Source: Halichoerus grypus
Taxonomy: Eukaryota > Chordata > Mammalia > Carnivora > Phocidae
Length of the DNA stretch: 64,000 nucleotides
Direction: 5' to 3'
Assembly (NCBI RefSeq): GCF_964656455.1
Contig: NC_135716.1
Span: forward strand, 111,074,389 to 111,138,388
Part shown: piece by piece, positions 28,201 to 43,200 of the stretch
How positions within the stretch are numbered: the first letter of the stretch is position 1
Layout: each line of letters opens with the position of its first letter
Position numbers and translations under genes: made by a program
Notes under the pieces: model-generated
The model's input: the letters and a program-made list of their open reading frames with translations, nothing else
Databases searched by the model: none
What the model was told of the DNA's origin: nothing

Positions 28201-31200
28201 ACCAAGATATGGAAACAACCTAGGTGTCCATCAATGGATAAATAAAGACAATTTAGTGTGTGTGTGTCTATACATACACACACACAATGGAATATTATTT
28301 AGCCATAAAAAAGAATGCAATCTTGCCATCTGTGACAACATGGATGGACTCTGAGGGCATTCTGCTAGGTGAAATAAGTCAGATAGAAAAAGACAAATAC
28401 TGTACAATCTCACTTATATGTGGAATCTAATAAAACTACAACAACAAAAAAACCAAAGCTCGTAGATAGAGAAAAACGATGGGTGGTTGCCAGAGGTGAG
28501 GAACGGGAATGGGTTAAATGGATGAAAGGAAAAATACAAACTTATAAAATAAATAAGTCACAGGGATGTAATGTACACCATAGTGACTACAGTTAATCAT
28601 ACTGTTTTGCACATTTGAAAGTTGCTAAGAGTAAATCTTGAAAGTTCTTATCGCAAGGGAAAAAAATTTATAACTACGTATGGTGACAGATGTTAACTAA
28701 ACTCACAGTGGTGATTATTTTGCAATTTATACAAATATCGAATCATTACACTGTATACCTGAAACTAAATAATGTTATGTGTCAATTATAGCTCAATTTT
28801 AAAAAGGAACAAAAAAAGGCACTGTAGTGAATACAGGGTCACATCAGGGATTGAAATAAGAAAAATCCTAGATGTCATTTTTATTTCATCAGTTGGATGT
28901 AAAACGTGGAGTACAGATCCTGGGGGGTGGGAGGGAAGACAAAAGTTAATAAATTGAGTATCCATCTCATGTTGGGGGGGGAGGAGAGAAGTAAAAGAAA
29001 AATTAAAAAAAAAAAACAAATCAATGAAAGAAAAGCATACAACAGAGAAAACCAATGGCACTAAAAATTGGTCCGCTGAAAAGACTGATAAAACTGCAAG
29101 TATCTGGGGAACACTTATCAGGAAATCTAGGAAGTAGTTGGATAAAAAGATGCACAGCTCAGAAAGAAAATCAGGTTTGGAAGTAAAGACTTGAAGTCAG
29201 GAAAATAGTGATGGTATTTGGAGCCCTGGATAGAAATGAGAAGAGAAATGGGATGAGAACTTTACTATAATAAAAGAGCAAAGTGAAGATTCTCTGCTCC
29301 TTCTCATGCTAAAACAAAAAGAAAAACCTTAAAATACACACCATCTTCAATCATACTAGAGTATACATGAAACTCCAAACCACAATATATGAAAACGGAA
29401 AGCAGCTGAAAGAATAATAAACACTGGTAAAATGGGGAAGATTAAACTTAAGCACCCAGCAGAAAAAAATGATGAGAAGCAACCCATTTGTCCCACAGAA
29501 CCCCAAAAGACTGAAGAATTGGCGGCACCAAACTCAAAAGAGAGATGTCAGGTGAGCTCGAAGAATAGAGTAATATGCAAGTCTGTATAAAAGGACAGTT
29601 GGATCCCTAGTCACATCTTCTATCTGTGCTATCTGTATATCCTATCAGGAGATGGAAAGTTTATTCATTCAAAGAACTGAATCAAAGGAAACAAACACAA
29701 AGCACAGAGAGGAGAATAGCTGAAGTGCCTACTGAAAATGGGGTAAGTTTTCTTTATAAATACATTCAAGCCAATACATGAAAAAGAAATGAATAAATTT
29801 TAAAAAATCATTTTTCAACACCTAATAAATAAATGGATCTAGGTATTGAGTACCAGTGGCTTCTAAAAGCACAAGAGAAACAACCACTGTATGCCTCTTG
29901 GTGGGAGAACACATAACTATGAAGTAGTCATGCCAAAAAAAAAAAAAAAAAAAAAGCAAGCAATCTGGAATAATAAGCTTCTACATCTAGCCACCAATTT
30001 ATAGAAAATGCAGAGAAATGATGTTCAACTGCACAATGGGGATGCAACTGGCAAAATCCAAGCTGGGAAATTTATATGTCAAATGACCTGGTTTCTTCCA
30101 CAAATAATCTGCACCCAAAAAAAGGGTGGGTGGGGGGGTAACAAAGATTTAAAACATGTATTTTTAAAAGATGCTCAACATCCCTAATCAGGGAAATGCA
30201 AATCAAAACCACAGTGAGATATAACCTTAACATCTGTTAAAATGGCTAAAATAAAAAAAAAAACAACAAGAAATAACAAGTGTTGGGGAGGATGTGGAGA
30301 AAAGAAGCCCTCGTGCGCTGTTGGTAGGAACATAAACTGGTACAGCCACTGTGGAAACAGTATGGATGTTCCTCAAAAAACTAAAAATAGAAATACCATA
30401 TGATCCAGTAATTCCACTACTATTTACTCAAAGAAAGCAAAAATACTAATTCAAAGATATACGTGTCCCTATGTTTACTGCAGCATTATTTATAATAGCA
30501 AGATATGGAAGCAACCCATGTCCATCAATAAATGAATCAATAAAAATGTGGTGTATATATACACAATGGAATATTACACAGCCATAAAAAGGTTGAGATT
30601 GTGCCATCTGAGACAACATGGATGGACCCCCAGGGTATTTTGCTAAGTGAAATAAGTCAGACAAAAAAAGACCATATGATTTCACTCATACATGGGAATG
30701 AAAGGAAAGGAAAAGGAAAAGGGAAAGGGAAAGGGAAAAGGAAAAGGAGGGAGGGAAGAAGAATCAGACCGGGGCATCTGGGGGGACTCAGTTGGTTAAG
30801 CCTCTAACTCCTGATTTTGGCTCAGGTCATGGTATCAGGGGTGTGAGACTGAGTCCTGCCTCCAGCTCCACACTGTGTGTGGAGCCTGCTTAAGATTCTC
30901 TCCTTCCTGGGGTGCCTGGGTGGCTCAGTTGGTTAAGTGTCCGACTCCTGGTTTTGGCTCAGTTCATGATCTCAGGATCCTGAGATCGAGCCCCACATCT
31001 GGCTCCGTGCTCAGCACGGAGTCTGCTGGAGATTCTCTCCCTCTCCTTCTCCCTCCCCCCCCTTCTCTTACCCCCACAAAAGAAAAAAAAAAGGAATCAG
31101 ACCTATTAATACAGAGAAAAAACTGACAGTTGCCAGAGGGGAACAGTGGGGTTGGGCAAAATGGGTAAAGGGAAGTGGGAGATACAGGCTTCCAGTTAAG

Positions 31201-34200
31201 GAATAAATAAGTCATGGGAATAAAAGGCACAGCATAAGGACTACAGTCAATGATATTGTAATTGCAATATATCGGGACAGACCGTAGCTACACCTGTGGT
31301 AAACATACCATAATGTATAAACTTGTGTTACCACAAGTCTACGAAGATTTATCACCCAAACACACTCTCTTTGGGCCTAACAGAAGATACCAAAGAGAGG
31401 CAGTAAATCAAAAAGGCAGACATGAGGGGCACCTGGGTGGCTCAGTTGGTTAAGCATCCGCCTTCGTCATGATCTTGGGGTCCTGGGATCAAGCCCCAAG
31501 TCTCTGCTCAGTGGGGAGTCTGCTTCCCCCTCTGTGCTCTCCCTCTCTCTCTCTCAAATAAATATATAAAATCTTAAAAAAAAAAAAAAAAAAGGCAGAC
31601 ATGAGATGCAAAGGAATCAACAGGGGAGATACAAAGGAATTCCCAGGGTGACTATGAAGTCGAGCCCCAAGACTAAATCTGTGCAGTTAAGTCTAGAGAG
31701 CAAGTCCAGATTAGAGAAGAACTCTAGAAGAGCTCCAGGAGAGTATCTCTAAGAAAAATAAATGTAACTTCTAAATTATAGGACAGATGGACAGTGTGGA
31801 AAAGTACGCTGCAAGACATTTTACAGAACAGTGGAAAGATGTGTGAAGATTTCAATGTTCAAAGAAAACTAAGCACGTTCTATTTTTTTAATGAGGCAAA
31901 TTTTAAATCCGGTTGTGTAAGAAAGAAATGTAATCCCAGAAATAATAGCTAAAACAGCTAACAAATGTTTAGCACTGTTCTAAGAATTCTGCATGTAATA
32001 ACTCATTTAACCCTCACCCATTACTTTGCCATATCAATATTCTCTCAATATATCAATGTTTATATAATCATACCAAGGAAATTTTTTATATAAGCATATT
32101 AAAAGAAGAGAAGAAGGTATCAGAGAAATTTCTCATCTAACATTATTGAAAAAAAGTCCAAAATTGATGAAACAACACAATGTTTACTCAGAAATATAAA
32201 GAAACAGCTAAGAGTTAAAAAGCAGTTGCCTCTAAGAAAAGTAGAGGGAACATATTTAAAAAACCCACATCTTTTTAGAATTTTATAACTAGAACTTGAT
32301 GTTTCACACTCTTAGAAAGCACTATTTTAATTAAAAAAAAAATTAACTACTTACTAAGTGAAATGGTGCTCTAATACCAAGTAAACTAGGGGGCTTTTTC
32401 ACAGAACTACCTTGGAAGCTTTGGTATGTTAAGACAAACTTTATAATTTTTCCCTAACATTAGACCACAGGAACTCCCCACTCCCTCCCCCTGAATCAGC
32501 TCAAGTAACTACAGTTTTAAGGCAGTGGTTCTCAAGTAATCAAGTCCACAGACCCGTGCCAATCTACAGTAAAGTAAGAAAAACAAGGACAATATATTGA
32601 GTTAAAATTAAACAACTTAAGCTATTCCATACTTTGAGAGCACACCCTTTGTACACTCTTAATACCTTTTCTTTAGTGAAATGAAGGTAGTAAGTGGCAG
32701 TTTTTAAAAACATTCTTACTGGGTGCTTGGGCGGCTTAGTCGGTTAAGTGTCTGCCTTCGGCTCAGGTCATGATCCCAGGGTGCTGGAATCAAGCCCCAC
32801 ATCAGGCTCCCTGCTCTCTGGGAAGCCTACTTCTCCCTCTCCCTCTGCATGCCGCTCCCTCTGCTTGTGCTCTCTCTCTCTCTCTCTGTCAAATAAATAA
32901 ATAAAATCTTAAAAAAAAAAAAATTCTTACTTTCCAAAATAAAAGCTGGCAACCCTACGTCAGTACACTATCTCCATTCTGCCAAAGACAGTTAATGGTT
33001 CATGAAAGACAAATCAGATAATCTTTGGAAAACTCTTAATGGAATGACAGGCAAAAAAAATCCTCTGAGGGAAGAAGTCACCACAGAAATAAAAAAGATA
33101 ACGCAGAGGAAGAGTATCATAAAAAAAAAAAAAACAAGGAACGACAACAAAGAAAAAGGAGGTAGGAGTATGTACCTAACAGGTTAAGTAAAATGAGTAA
33201 TATACACTGTTTACTGAAGTTAACAATTCCAAAGTCACCTACAACCAGAGTTCAAACGCCAGACCATGCAGGGTTTAGAAGCAAAGACTAACAGGTTGAG
33301 TTTAGCTTACTTTTCTAAAACTTAAGCTTCTTAAGGAAGTCAAAGGGGGTTTTGGGGTGGGAAATATCTGAACATTACTATAAGCTGTTGCTACAAGAAT
33401 GAAGAAATTGTTGAAACTAAAGGAAAAATAACCTAACCATAAACATTCATAATCTAAGAAACCTACTCTCTTACCTGCATACACTGATGATTAAGTCTGA
33501 ATCTTCTGTGTAACATGTATGTTAAAAGCTGAATCAAACAATGTTTTAGAAATGTATTACCTAAATGACTCCATGTACACAAATGGGATTTGCATTTCAA
33601 ATTACAACTGAAAGAAAAACTTTTCTTAGTGTCTGCCACAAAGAGGTACTTAGTAATTGTCTCTTGAATAAATCAGTGAAAGCCTATACTTAACAATATA
33701 CACATTAGTAAATAAGTCCTCCATCACATCAAGAATGTGAATGCACACATTATACTACGAATCCTATGAATACATATATTCTACTACACACAGCTCCAAA
33801 TTTGTTCATGTGTTTAAATATAGAAATAAAAAGCCAAAAAGTTTTCTAAAATTGTACTTAATTTCATTTCACTTGAAGATTGAAACTAAAAGCAGCAGCA
33901 AACTAGCAGAGTCTCCACCTGGACCTCAAGTTCAGCCTGAAACCTCTAGAATTAAAAATAGTTTAGCCACCTAACAGGTCAGGCAATGACAAAGATGTTT
34001 ACACTTTCAGAGAGTGTGGCTTTAGCTCTCTTCATGAAATTATAGAAAATATATCTAAATACCTTAAAATTTATGATAAAATTTCAGTTTTATAGAACAT
34101 TTCTGTATATTTAGGCTTTTGCAACAAGCATACAGTATTTTTGTGATCACAAAAATTTTTATGAACTATAAAAAAAGATTATACCTTTTTTAAAAGATTT

Positions 34201-37200
34201 TATTTGTTTATTTGAGAGATCAAGAGAGCATGAGCAAGGGGAAGGGGCAAAGGGAGAGAGAGAAAACAGACTCCCCGCTGAGCAGGGAACCCACCGTGGG
34301 TCTCCATCCCAGGACCCTGGTCATAACCTGAGCCAAAGTCATATGCTTAACCAACTGGGCCACCCAGGCGCCCCAGAAAATATTTTAACTTTTAAAAAAT
34401 TATAAATGACACTGTTAGATATAACGTATCAAATATTTTCAGAATGGCAAAGAAATACCATTTGGAGACAGTATTGGATTTCAAGAATGTATTGGATTAA
34501 AAAGATAACTGGTTAAGTCTATTCAACACAATATCCACAGTCATCTAAACTATTTGTGCAAATGGAAAACACAGTGTCTTCACAATGAGAATTTAATACT
34601 AGCTAATAATATTAGTTTGCAGATTCTTGATGATATATTAGTTGTGAGATGACTAGTTAACTTGTATATGTGATGGATAGCAGGTAACTACAGATTTAAA
34701 ACACCAAAACCAACAATGCTAATAATATACATAAAAACCATAGATAACTGCAAATATTCATGTCTACAACTGGTAAGGTTGATTACAATACATATATGAA
34801 ACTACACTATCAATTCAGGAGAAAATGAACTGAATGGAAAGTTCAGAATTTTCATTATAATACTGCAGAATTTGGTCCTAAGACCAGGGAGGAAGAAATA
34901 ATAAAATTGAGGTATCCTTACTTCAAGCCACTAACTCTGCCCCAGAGTTTAAGTTCCAATTCCTAAAAGTATGAACTGGATCTTAGGTAGCAGAGCAGAC
35001 AGATTAAAAGGGCTTAAAAATAAGATCACCTTACTACATAGTGTTTTAACTTTCTCAAGAGCAATCACATCTCATTTTCTCCTAATTACAATGTCAGAAG
35101 ATAGGGGAGAATATTATTCCCTTTAACCAATAAGAAATATTCAACTCAGAAATGAAATCACTCTCTTGAAGTTCTAAAAATGTCAAGTAATGCTTGATTA
35201 CATCCCCAAACTCTTGACTCTTAATATATGGTAAACTCCAGCAAGCCACATTGTCTTTTAGACAAAGTTATTCTCGGTATTTGTCATTTGGGATCCCAAT
35301 TATGAACTGGTCATAAAAAATAGTGTAAGGCCAGAAATATTGTCAGACTTTAACATGTGGTGAAATGAGATTTGTTGCCATTATCAAGCCTCTCATCCAT
35401 AGTAATATTTAGCCACAAGGCTTTTACTGGCCTAATTTAAGTCTACCAGTAATGAAAGGCATTTCTAGAGATGATTCAACTTCATTACGTTTCCCAGGAT
35501 AGGAATAGCTGGCTGCCCCTGATTTTGACACAAAAACTCAAGGACATCTGTCTCTATTTTTTCAAAGCTCTGAACTGACAGATGAACTTTGTCCCATATA
35601 GCCACAAGACTTATACCCAGCAGATTTAACATTAATATTACTGCCTAATGTATAGTCCAAATTCTCCATTTGACACAAAAATGTTCTTTATAAAGTTTTT
35701 TCAAAATCTAGGATCCAGTCAAAATTCACACATTGTATCCTGTCATGTCTCTTCCCTTTCCTTTAATCTCAACTGTATCCTTGTTTCATTTTAACAGGTA
35801 TTTTTTGAAGCCAACTATCTTCTCACTTCTAAGCTGAATGATAACATGCTATACATTCTGGATTTGTCTTATTGTTTCCTCATGATTAAAGTCAGGTTAA
35901 ACAGTTTTAGGAAAAACACTAAACTGATGATGCTGTGTGTTTGTTTTGTGTGTGGGTGTGTGACTCCTTCAAAATACTGCACACTCCACAAAGGCAGTAT
36001 AAATGGCTATGTTGTTCAACAATGTATTTCCAGCATCTAAGACAATGTCCCACATAGGAAGTCCTTAATAATATTTGTTGAACAAATAAGAGAACGAATT
36101 CTCCATAGCATATTTTCTTCAAGAGGGTCAACCAACAGATATTTGTTGATGTTAACTTATGCGTAAGAGATAATGTTGTTAGGATCCAAAAGTATATTAT
36201 GAGAATGTTTTGAAATTTAGTATAAATCTATTTTCAGCAATAGGTAAGTGCTTTATTTTTGTTCTGTCTCAAGTTTTTATTTAAATTTTAGTTAGTTAAC
36301 ATAATAGTATATTAGTTTCTAGAATTTAGTGATTCATCACTTACATATAACACCCAGTGCTCATCACAGCAAGTACCCCCCAACCCTGCCCCTCCAGCAA
36401 CCCAGTTTGTTCTCTATAGCTAAGAGTCTGTTTTATGGTTTGCATCTCTCACTTTTTTTCTATGTTCATCTGTTTTGTTTCCTAGATTCCTCATTTGAGT
36501 GAAATCATGTGCTATTTGTCTTTCACGGACTGACTTATTTTGCTTAGCATAATACCCTCTACCTCCATTCACATCGTTGCAAATGGCAAGATTTCATTCT
36601 TTCTCATGGCTGAGTAATATCCCATTGTGTATCCATTCATCAGTTGATGGATATTTGGGCTCTTTCCATAATTTGGCTATTGTTGATGCTGCTATAAACA
36701 TCAGAGTGCATGTGTCCCTTCGAATCAGTGGTTTTGTATCCTTTGGGTAATACCTAGTAGTGCAATTGCTGGATCTTAAAGTAGTTCTATTTTTATTTTA
36801 AAGATTTTATTTAGGGGCACCTGGGTGGCTCAGTTGGTTAAGCGACTGCCTTCGGCTCAGGTCATGATCCTGGAGTCCCAGGATCGAGTCCCACATCGGG
36901 CTCCCTGCTCAGCGGGGAGTCTGCTTCTCCTTCTCCTGCTCCCCCATCTTGTGCTCTCTCTCTCTCTCACTCTCTCAAATAAATAAAGAAAATCTTTAAA
37001 AAAAAAAAAAAAGATTTTATTTATTTATTTGACAGAGAGAGAGAGATAGCGAGAGAGGGAACACAAGCAGGGGGAGTGGGAGAGGAAGAAGCAGGCTTCC
37101 CGCTGAGCAGAGAGCCAGATGTGGGGTTCGATCCCAGGACCCCGGGATCATGACCTGAGCCGAAGGCAGATGCCTAACGACTGAGCCACCCGGATGCCCC

Positions 37201-40200
37201 CAGGTAGTTCTATTTTTAGCTTTCTGAAGAACCTCCATACTGTTTTCCAGAGTGGCTGCACCAGTTTGCATTCCCACCAGCAGTGTAAGAGGGTTCCCCT
37301 TTCTCTGCATCCTTGCCAACATCTGTTGTTTCCTGGACTATTAATTTTAGCCATCTGACAGGTTGTGAGGTGGTATTTTATTGTAGTTTTGATTTGAATT
37401 TCCCGGATGACGAATGATGTTGAGCATCTTTTCATGTGTCTGTTAGCCATCTGTATTCCTTCTTTGGAAAAATGTCTATTCATGTCTTCTCATTTCTTAA
37501 CTGGATTGTTTTTTTAGGTATTGAGTTCGATAAGTTCTTTATAGATTTTGGATACTAACTCTTCATTAGGTATGTCTCTTGCAAATACCTTGTCCCATTC
37601 TGAAGGTTGCCCTTTAGTTTTGCTGATTGTTTTCCAGTAGGTAAGTACTCTGATCTTAACCAGAGTTGCATAAAGTGCTGTCTACCTAATGGAGAATTTG
37701 CGAATTGCTATCAAAAAGTCCTCAGATAGTCAACAGAGGGGTTCAAGCACTCATAAAAGATTAAATTAATGTTGAGGACAGGAGGAAATGACACTCTTCT
37801 CAATGAAAATTGGTTTATTTTGTTCCTGTATGTTTAGAGCATCTTAGTATTAGAAAACTAATTCTAAACAAAAACCAGAAACAAAACAAAACAAAAAACT
37901 CTCCTAGGAACAGTAAAGTGGTACATGTGCCAGCCACTCCTCCTCAGAGAGCTGGAAGTTCAAAATGATTAAGATCTGGTCTCCTGGCCTCTGGGAACTT
38001 GAAATCAGGAGAAAGTCGACACTTAACATATTTTTCAAAAAGCTAAGGTGCCACACCGAGACATACATGCACAAAGTTATTAATGCACAACAAAAAGTTC
38101 TTTTCTTTTAAAAAAATCATTTTTGTTATGTAGAAACCTTCAGAAACAGGAACTTGGTGGAAAGTCTGTTGGGTCATTCAACTTCTTCACTCAAAAGGTA
38201 GGGTTTTATTTCAGAGAAAACAGAAGCTACAAACATGAAATTCCTCAACTTTCTCCCCACTCATCCTTCCCCTAAACCTATTCACAAAAGCATGTACCTA
38301 ATTCACTTCTTTTTTTTTACCATTTTATTTTTTATTTTTTTATTATGTTATGTTAGTCATCATACATTACATCGTTAGCTTTTGATGTAGTGTTCCATGA
38401 TTCATTGTTTGCGTATAACACCCAGTGCTCCATTCAGTACGTGCCCTCCTTAATACCCATCACCAGGCTAACCCAGCCCCCCATCCCCCTCCCCTCTAGA
38501 ACCCTGTTTGTTTCTCAGAGTCCATAGTCTCTCATGGTTCGTCTCCCCCTCCGATTTCCCCCCCTTCATTTTTCCCTTCCTACTATCTTCTTCTTTTTTT
38601 TTTAACATACAATGTATTATTTGTTTCAGAGGTACAGGTCTGTGATTCATCAGTCTTACACAACTCACAGTGCTCACCTAATTCACTTCTGTAAAGAAGA
38701 CATGCCTCTTCTTCTCTCCAGTATTAGAGAGTAATCTCACATTATCAATTACCTCCTTTCCTTTCTTTTATAATTTTTTTATTATGTTATGTTAATCACC
38801 ATACATCATTAGTTTTTGATGTAGTGTTCCCTGATTCATTGTTTGCATATAATTTTTTATTTTAAATCTTAACTTTGCTTGATGCAAATCTGCCATAACC
38901 AAAATCAAATTAAAAACAAAAACAACAGTCCTTACAAATTATTTCTACATTTTTCTCATTATTTCACCAATAAACTTAAAAAAGTACATTCCACTTAATC
39001 CATTACAAATTGACTGTCCTGATTACTTTTAACAATTCCATCAAAGACCTCCAAATGACCAAATACCAGACAATGCTCTAATTTCAGTTCTCACCATACT
39101 CCATCTTTGTGTAATAACTGATGGTCATGACCTTTTTCTTGAAATTCACTTTCTTTGGTTTCTGAGATACCTATCACCTATAGTAAGTGACTCTTCTCCC
39201 ACCTTTCTGAGGTTTCCGTACTGATTTTTCCTGCCCTGCCAACCCTTTAATGTTGGGAGTGGTCTAGGGTTCCCTTCTTTTGTCCTACATGTTCTGCTTG
39301 TCTTAAATAGTCATATTCTCCTAATGCTTCACTTAATTTTTTCAAAAAGATTTTATTTATTTTGAGAGAGAGAGCGTGAGAGTGAGATAGAGGATGAGCA
39401 GGGGAGAGGGGGAAGCAGACTCCCTGCTGAGCAGGGCGCCAACTGGGGACTCAACCCAAGGATGCTCAACCGAATGAGCCACCCAGGTGCCCTGCCTCAC
39501 TTAATTTTTACTTATTACCAATTTCTACATCTCTAGCCCCATCCTGTCTTACAAGCTTCAGACCCTAACTGCCAATTTCCCACTAGCTATCTCAACCTGG
39601 ATCCTCCCAGAACCTTTAACTTAACAAAACTGACATTTTCTTCAAATTCCTCCCCTTTCTCCAGTTAATGCCACTCCTAAGTTAATGCCATTACTGTCTC
39701 ATGAGTTCTTAATCTAAAAGTATTATTTGATTCTTCCCTCTTCCTTGATGCCCCAAATATTCACCAAGTCCTAATTATTCCTTAAAGATCACCTCTCAAA
39801 AATCTCCTACAACCACTGCCTTATTTCAGGTCATTATCAGCTCAGCTCTTGCCTGCACTACCAACATATACTTCCCTAATTGATCTTCCTGCTACCAACC
39901 CATCCTTTAATTAATGCACTTTCAATTTGCAGTATGGAAAACCTGTTTCAATTACTCCTTTGCCTAAACAGCTCCAATTGGTTGGAACTACTGCCTAGAG
40001 AAGTCATTAACTAAAGGACAATTTTCACATTTTAACTCTGAAATGTAGATCTGTGTTATAACTGGTGATATAATCACCAACTAGCCAGGCAGCATGAGCA
40101 AAGTACTCCTCAGTGGCAATGCATATGAATACACTAAGAGCACCAGCATCAAAACATAGAGAATTGGTGTTCACAGCCAATGGGGAGGAAATATGAAAGA

Positions 40201-43200
40201 AAATACTGAGACACCTTTTATCCATACAGAAACCAAATGGTTGTGAGAGAAGGTGGGTAGTAAATGAGACATGTTCAGCTGGTTTCCCAAAGTGAGAATC
40301 AAGAGTAGACCTGCTATAGTTAACAATAAATCTGCAATAGAGCCCAGCACCAATTTTTATATAATTACTTTAATTCTCATACAGATTAGCTTAAGAAATA
40401 CTGTCACCAATACTCGAGATGACACAAAATTGACACTGTGAGGAAACTATGATACAAAACCAAAAAAATTATTCAGAATCCACACACACACAAACCCTAC
40501 TAGAATAAACCAGATTAGCAAAGTTGCAGAATACAAGATTAATATACAACAATCAATGCATTTCTTTTTTTTTTTTTAAAGATTTTATTTATTTATTCAT
40601 GAGAGACAGAGAGAGAGAGAGAGGCAGAGGGAGAAGCAGGCTCCCAAGGAGCAGGGAGCCCGATGCGGGACTCGATCCCAGGACCCTGAGATCATGACCC
40701 AAGCTGAAGGCAGACACTTAACCATCTGAGCCACCCAGGTGCCCCCAAATGCATTTCTATATGCTACTAATGAATAATCTGAAAATGAAATTAAGGAAAA
40801 AATTTCATCTGCAATAGCACCAAAAAAGAACAAAATACTTAGGAATAAATTTAACAACAACAAAAAAATGTAAGGCTTGTACAATGAAAACTACATAACA
40901 GAGAAAGCAATTAAATAAAACCTACGTAATTGGAAAAAAGATATCCCATGTTTCTGGATGTTAACATTTTTAAGACGGCAACTTTTCCCAAATCGATCTA
41001 CAGATTCATTACAATATCTATCAAAATCCCAGCTGCGCTTGCAAAAATTGACAGACTACTCCTAAAATTCATATAGAAGAAAAAGAAATCCAGAATACCC
41101 ATATAACACTGAAAAAGAAAACCAAAGGACTCATACTTCCCCATTTCAAAAGTTAATACAAAGTAACAGTAATCGAGACATTATTATGCAGGCATAAGGA
41201 CACATAAATGGAATAAAATTGAGAATCTGGAAACAAATCCTTTCATTTATGTTCAACTGATCTTTGAAAAGACTGTCAAAACAATTCAATGGGAAAGAAG
41301 AGTCTTTTTAACAAATGGTTCAGGGAAATTGGTATTCACACCTAAAATAAATGAAACTGGACACCTACCTCACACCACATACAAAAATTAACTCAAAATG
41401 GGCCACAAACTAAATGTAAGAGCTGAAATTATATAATTCTTAGGAAAAAAAGAGGAGTAAATCTGTGTCACCCTGTGTTAGGCAACATTTTCTTAGATAT
41501 GACATCAAAAGCACAAGCCCCGCATCCGCATCTGGCTCCCTGCTTCTCCCTCTCCCTCTGCCTGGTGCTCCCCCTGCTTGTGCTCTCTCTGTCAAATAAA
41601 TAAAATCTTAAAAAAAAAAAAAAAAAGCATAGGCAAAACAAGAAAAAGGATAAATTAGACTTCATCAAAATTAAAGACTTTTGTGCATCACAGGACATCA
41701 TCAAGTGAAGGAACAACCCCACGAACAGGAGAAAATAATTGCAAACCACACACGTGATAAGGGACTTATATCCAAACCACATAAACAATGCTTACAACTC
41801 AACAGTGAAAACATAAATAATCCAATTTTTTAAATGGGCAAAGGACCTGAATAGACAGTTCTCCAAAGAAGGTATACAAAAGGCCAATAACTACATGGAA
41901 AAGATGCTCAACATCATTAGTCATCAGGATAATGCAAATCAAAACCAGAATGAGATACCACTGCACACCCACTAGGATGCTTATAACCAAAAAGACAAAT
42001 ATTGGTAAGGATGTAGAGAAACTGAACCCTCATAATTGCTGATGAGACTGTAAAAAGGTGCAGGCTCTTTGGAAAACAGTTTGGCAGTTTCTCGAAATGT
42101 TAAATACAGAGGTGTCATCTGACCCCGCAATTCCACTCCTGGATATGTATCCAAGAGAAATGAACCACACGTCCACACAAATCCTGTAAATGAACATTCA
42201 CTGCAAATAAAAAACTATTAACAGCAGAAAGTGGAAACAACCAAATGCCCATCAACTGATGAATGGATTAACAAAATGAAATATATATCCATATAATGAA
42301 ACATATTTTGGCCAAAAAAAGGGAATGATACATGCTATAACATGGATGTACCTGAAAACATTATGCTAAGCGAAAAAAGACACAAAAGGCCATATATTAT
42401 ATGGTTCCATTTATGTGAAATGTCCAGGATAGGCAAAATATAAACACAGAAGATGGTTAGTGGTTGCCAGGGGTAGTGGGAGGGAATAATGGAAAGTGAC
42501 TGCTAATGGTTACAGATTTTCATTTTGGGCTGATGAAAATGTTCTGAAATTGGATAATGGTGATGGTTGCACAACTCTGTGAATATACTAAAGAAATCAG
42601 TAAATTGTACCTTAAAAGGGTACAAACGTGAGTTACATACATATAAATGACATATGCATTACCTCAATAAAGTTATTATTTAAAAGTATACAGTTAATAT
42701 ATGTAAATTTTACCTAAAAAGCTTTTTAAAATAACAAAAACAATGGAGAGGAGTGGAGAATGCATAGAGATACAGTTGAAACAAGCATAGATACAAAAAA
42801 GTTTATTATACTATTCTGTTCACTTTGTATATATTTCTAAATTTTCCTTAATAAAAAGGTTTTTTAACTGATGTATTAAAAAAACAAGTAATTTTTTAAA
42901 AAATAACAAAGTAATCTACTTTCTTAACATCCATTTTTGCTGTTGTTTGACAAAGGAAACAGAATCATATATTAAAAGATCAGAGAAGGGGCACCTGGGT
43001 GGCTCAGTCGGATTAAGCCTCTGACTTGGCTCAGGTCATGATCAGGGTCCTGGTAGGGAGCCCTGAGTTGGGTTCCACACTCAGTGGGGAGTCTGCTTCT
43101 CCCTCTCCCTCTGTTGCATCTCCCCCCACTCCCATCTCATCCCCTCATGCTCGAGCGCAAATAAATAAAATCTTAAAAAAATAATAAAAGATCAGAGAAG

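Larger units (their letters stand above)
25215..28817 (+). mobile_element. L1, 5' truncated in ORF2, interrupted by three SINEs
   Basis: It contains reverse-transcriptase remnants: [14 protein letters not shown] near 25803, [17 protein letters not shown] near 25976 and FADDM near 26100, in different frames with stops. The C-terminal ORF2 region and 3' end follow to about 28817. SINEs sit at 26523, 27352 and 27897. The endonuclease part is absent; the copy is inactive. Confidence 0.88.
30165..31345 (+). mobile_element. L1 3' part, interrupted by a SINE pair
   Basis: Begins AAGATGCTCAACATCCCTAA (ORF2 end) and reaches the 3' region near 31330. A GGAAAG-rich run lies at 30699-30756. The two SINEs occupy 30771-31093. 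Confidence 0.85.
31605..36267. other. Intron 1 stretch, mostly unannotated
   Basis: Outside the SINEs, MIR and old LINE pieces listed, I see nothing in 32030-32710, 32932-34184 and 34375-35590. Confidence 0.6.
36268..37640 (-). mobile_element. L1 3' part, minus strand, host of nested SINEs
   Basis: Reversed L1 3' end from about 36268 through the ORF2 C-terminal region. The minus strand reads [20 protein letters not shown] near 37483. It is interrupted at 36796-37202 by the inverted SINE pair. Confidence 0.88.
40465..42695 (+). mobile_element. Old L1, 5' truncated, interrupted by two SINEs
   Basis: ORF2-type sequence from about 40465 (CAAAGTTGCAGAATACAAGA) to an L1 3' end near 42690. Diverged, with many stops. 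SINEs sit at 40566 and 41516. Confidence 0.8.

Noticed and set aside
32524..32580. hAT-Charlie/MER5-like terminus (GCAGTGGTTCTCAAG)
   Set aside because: Only about 14 bases match, with no matching second end, too little to call.
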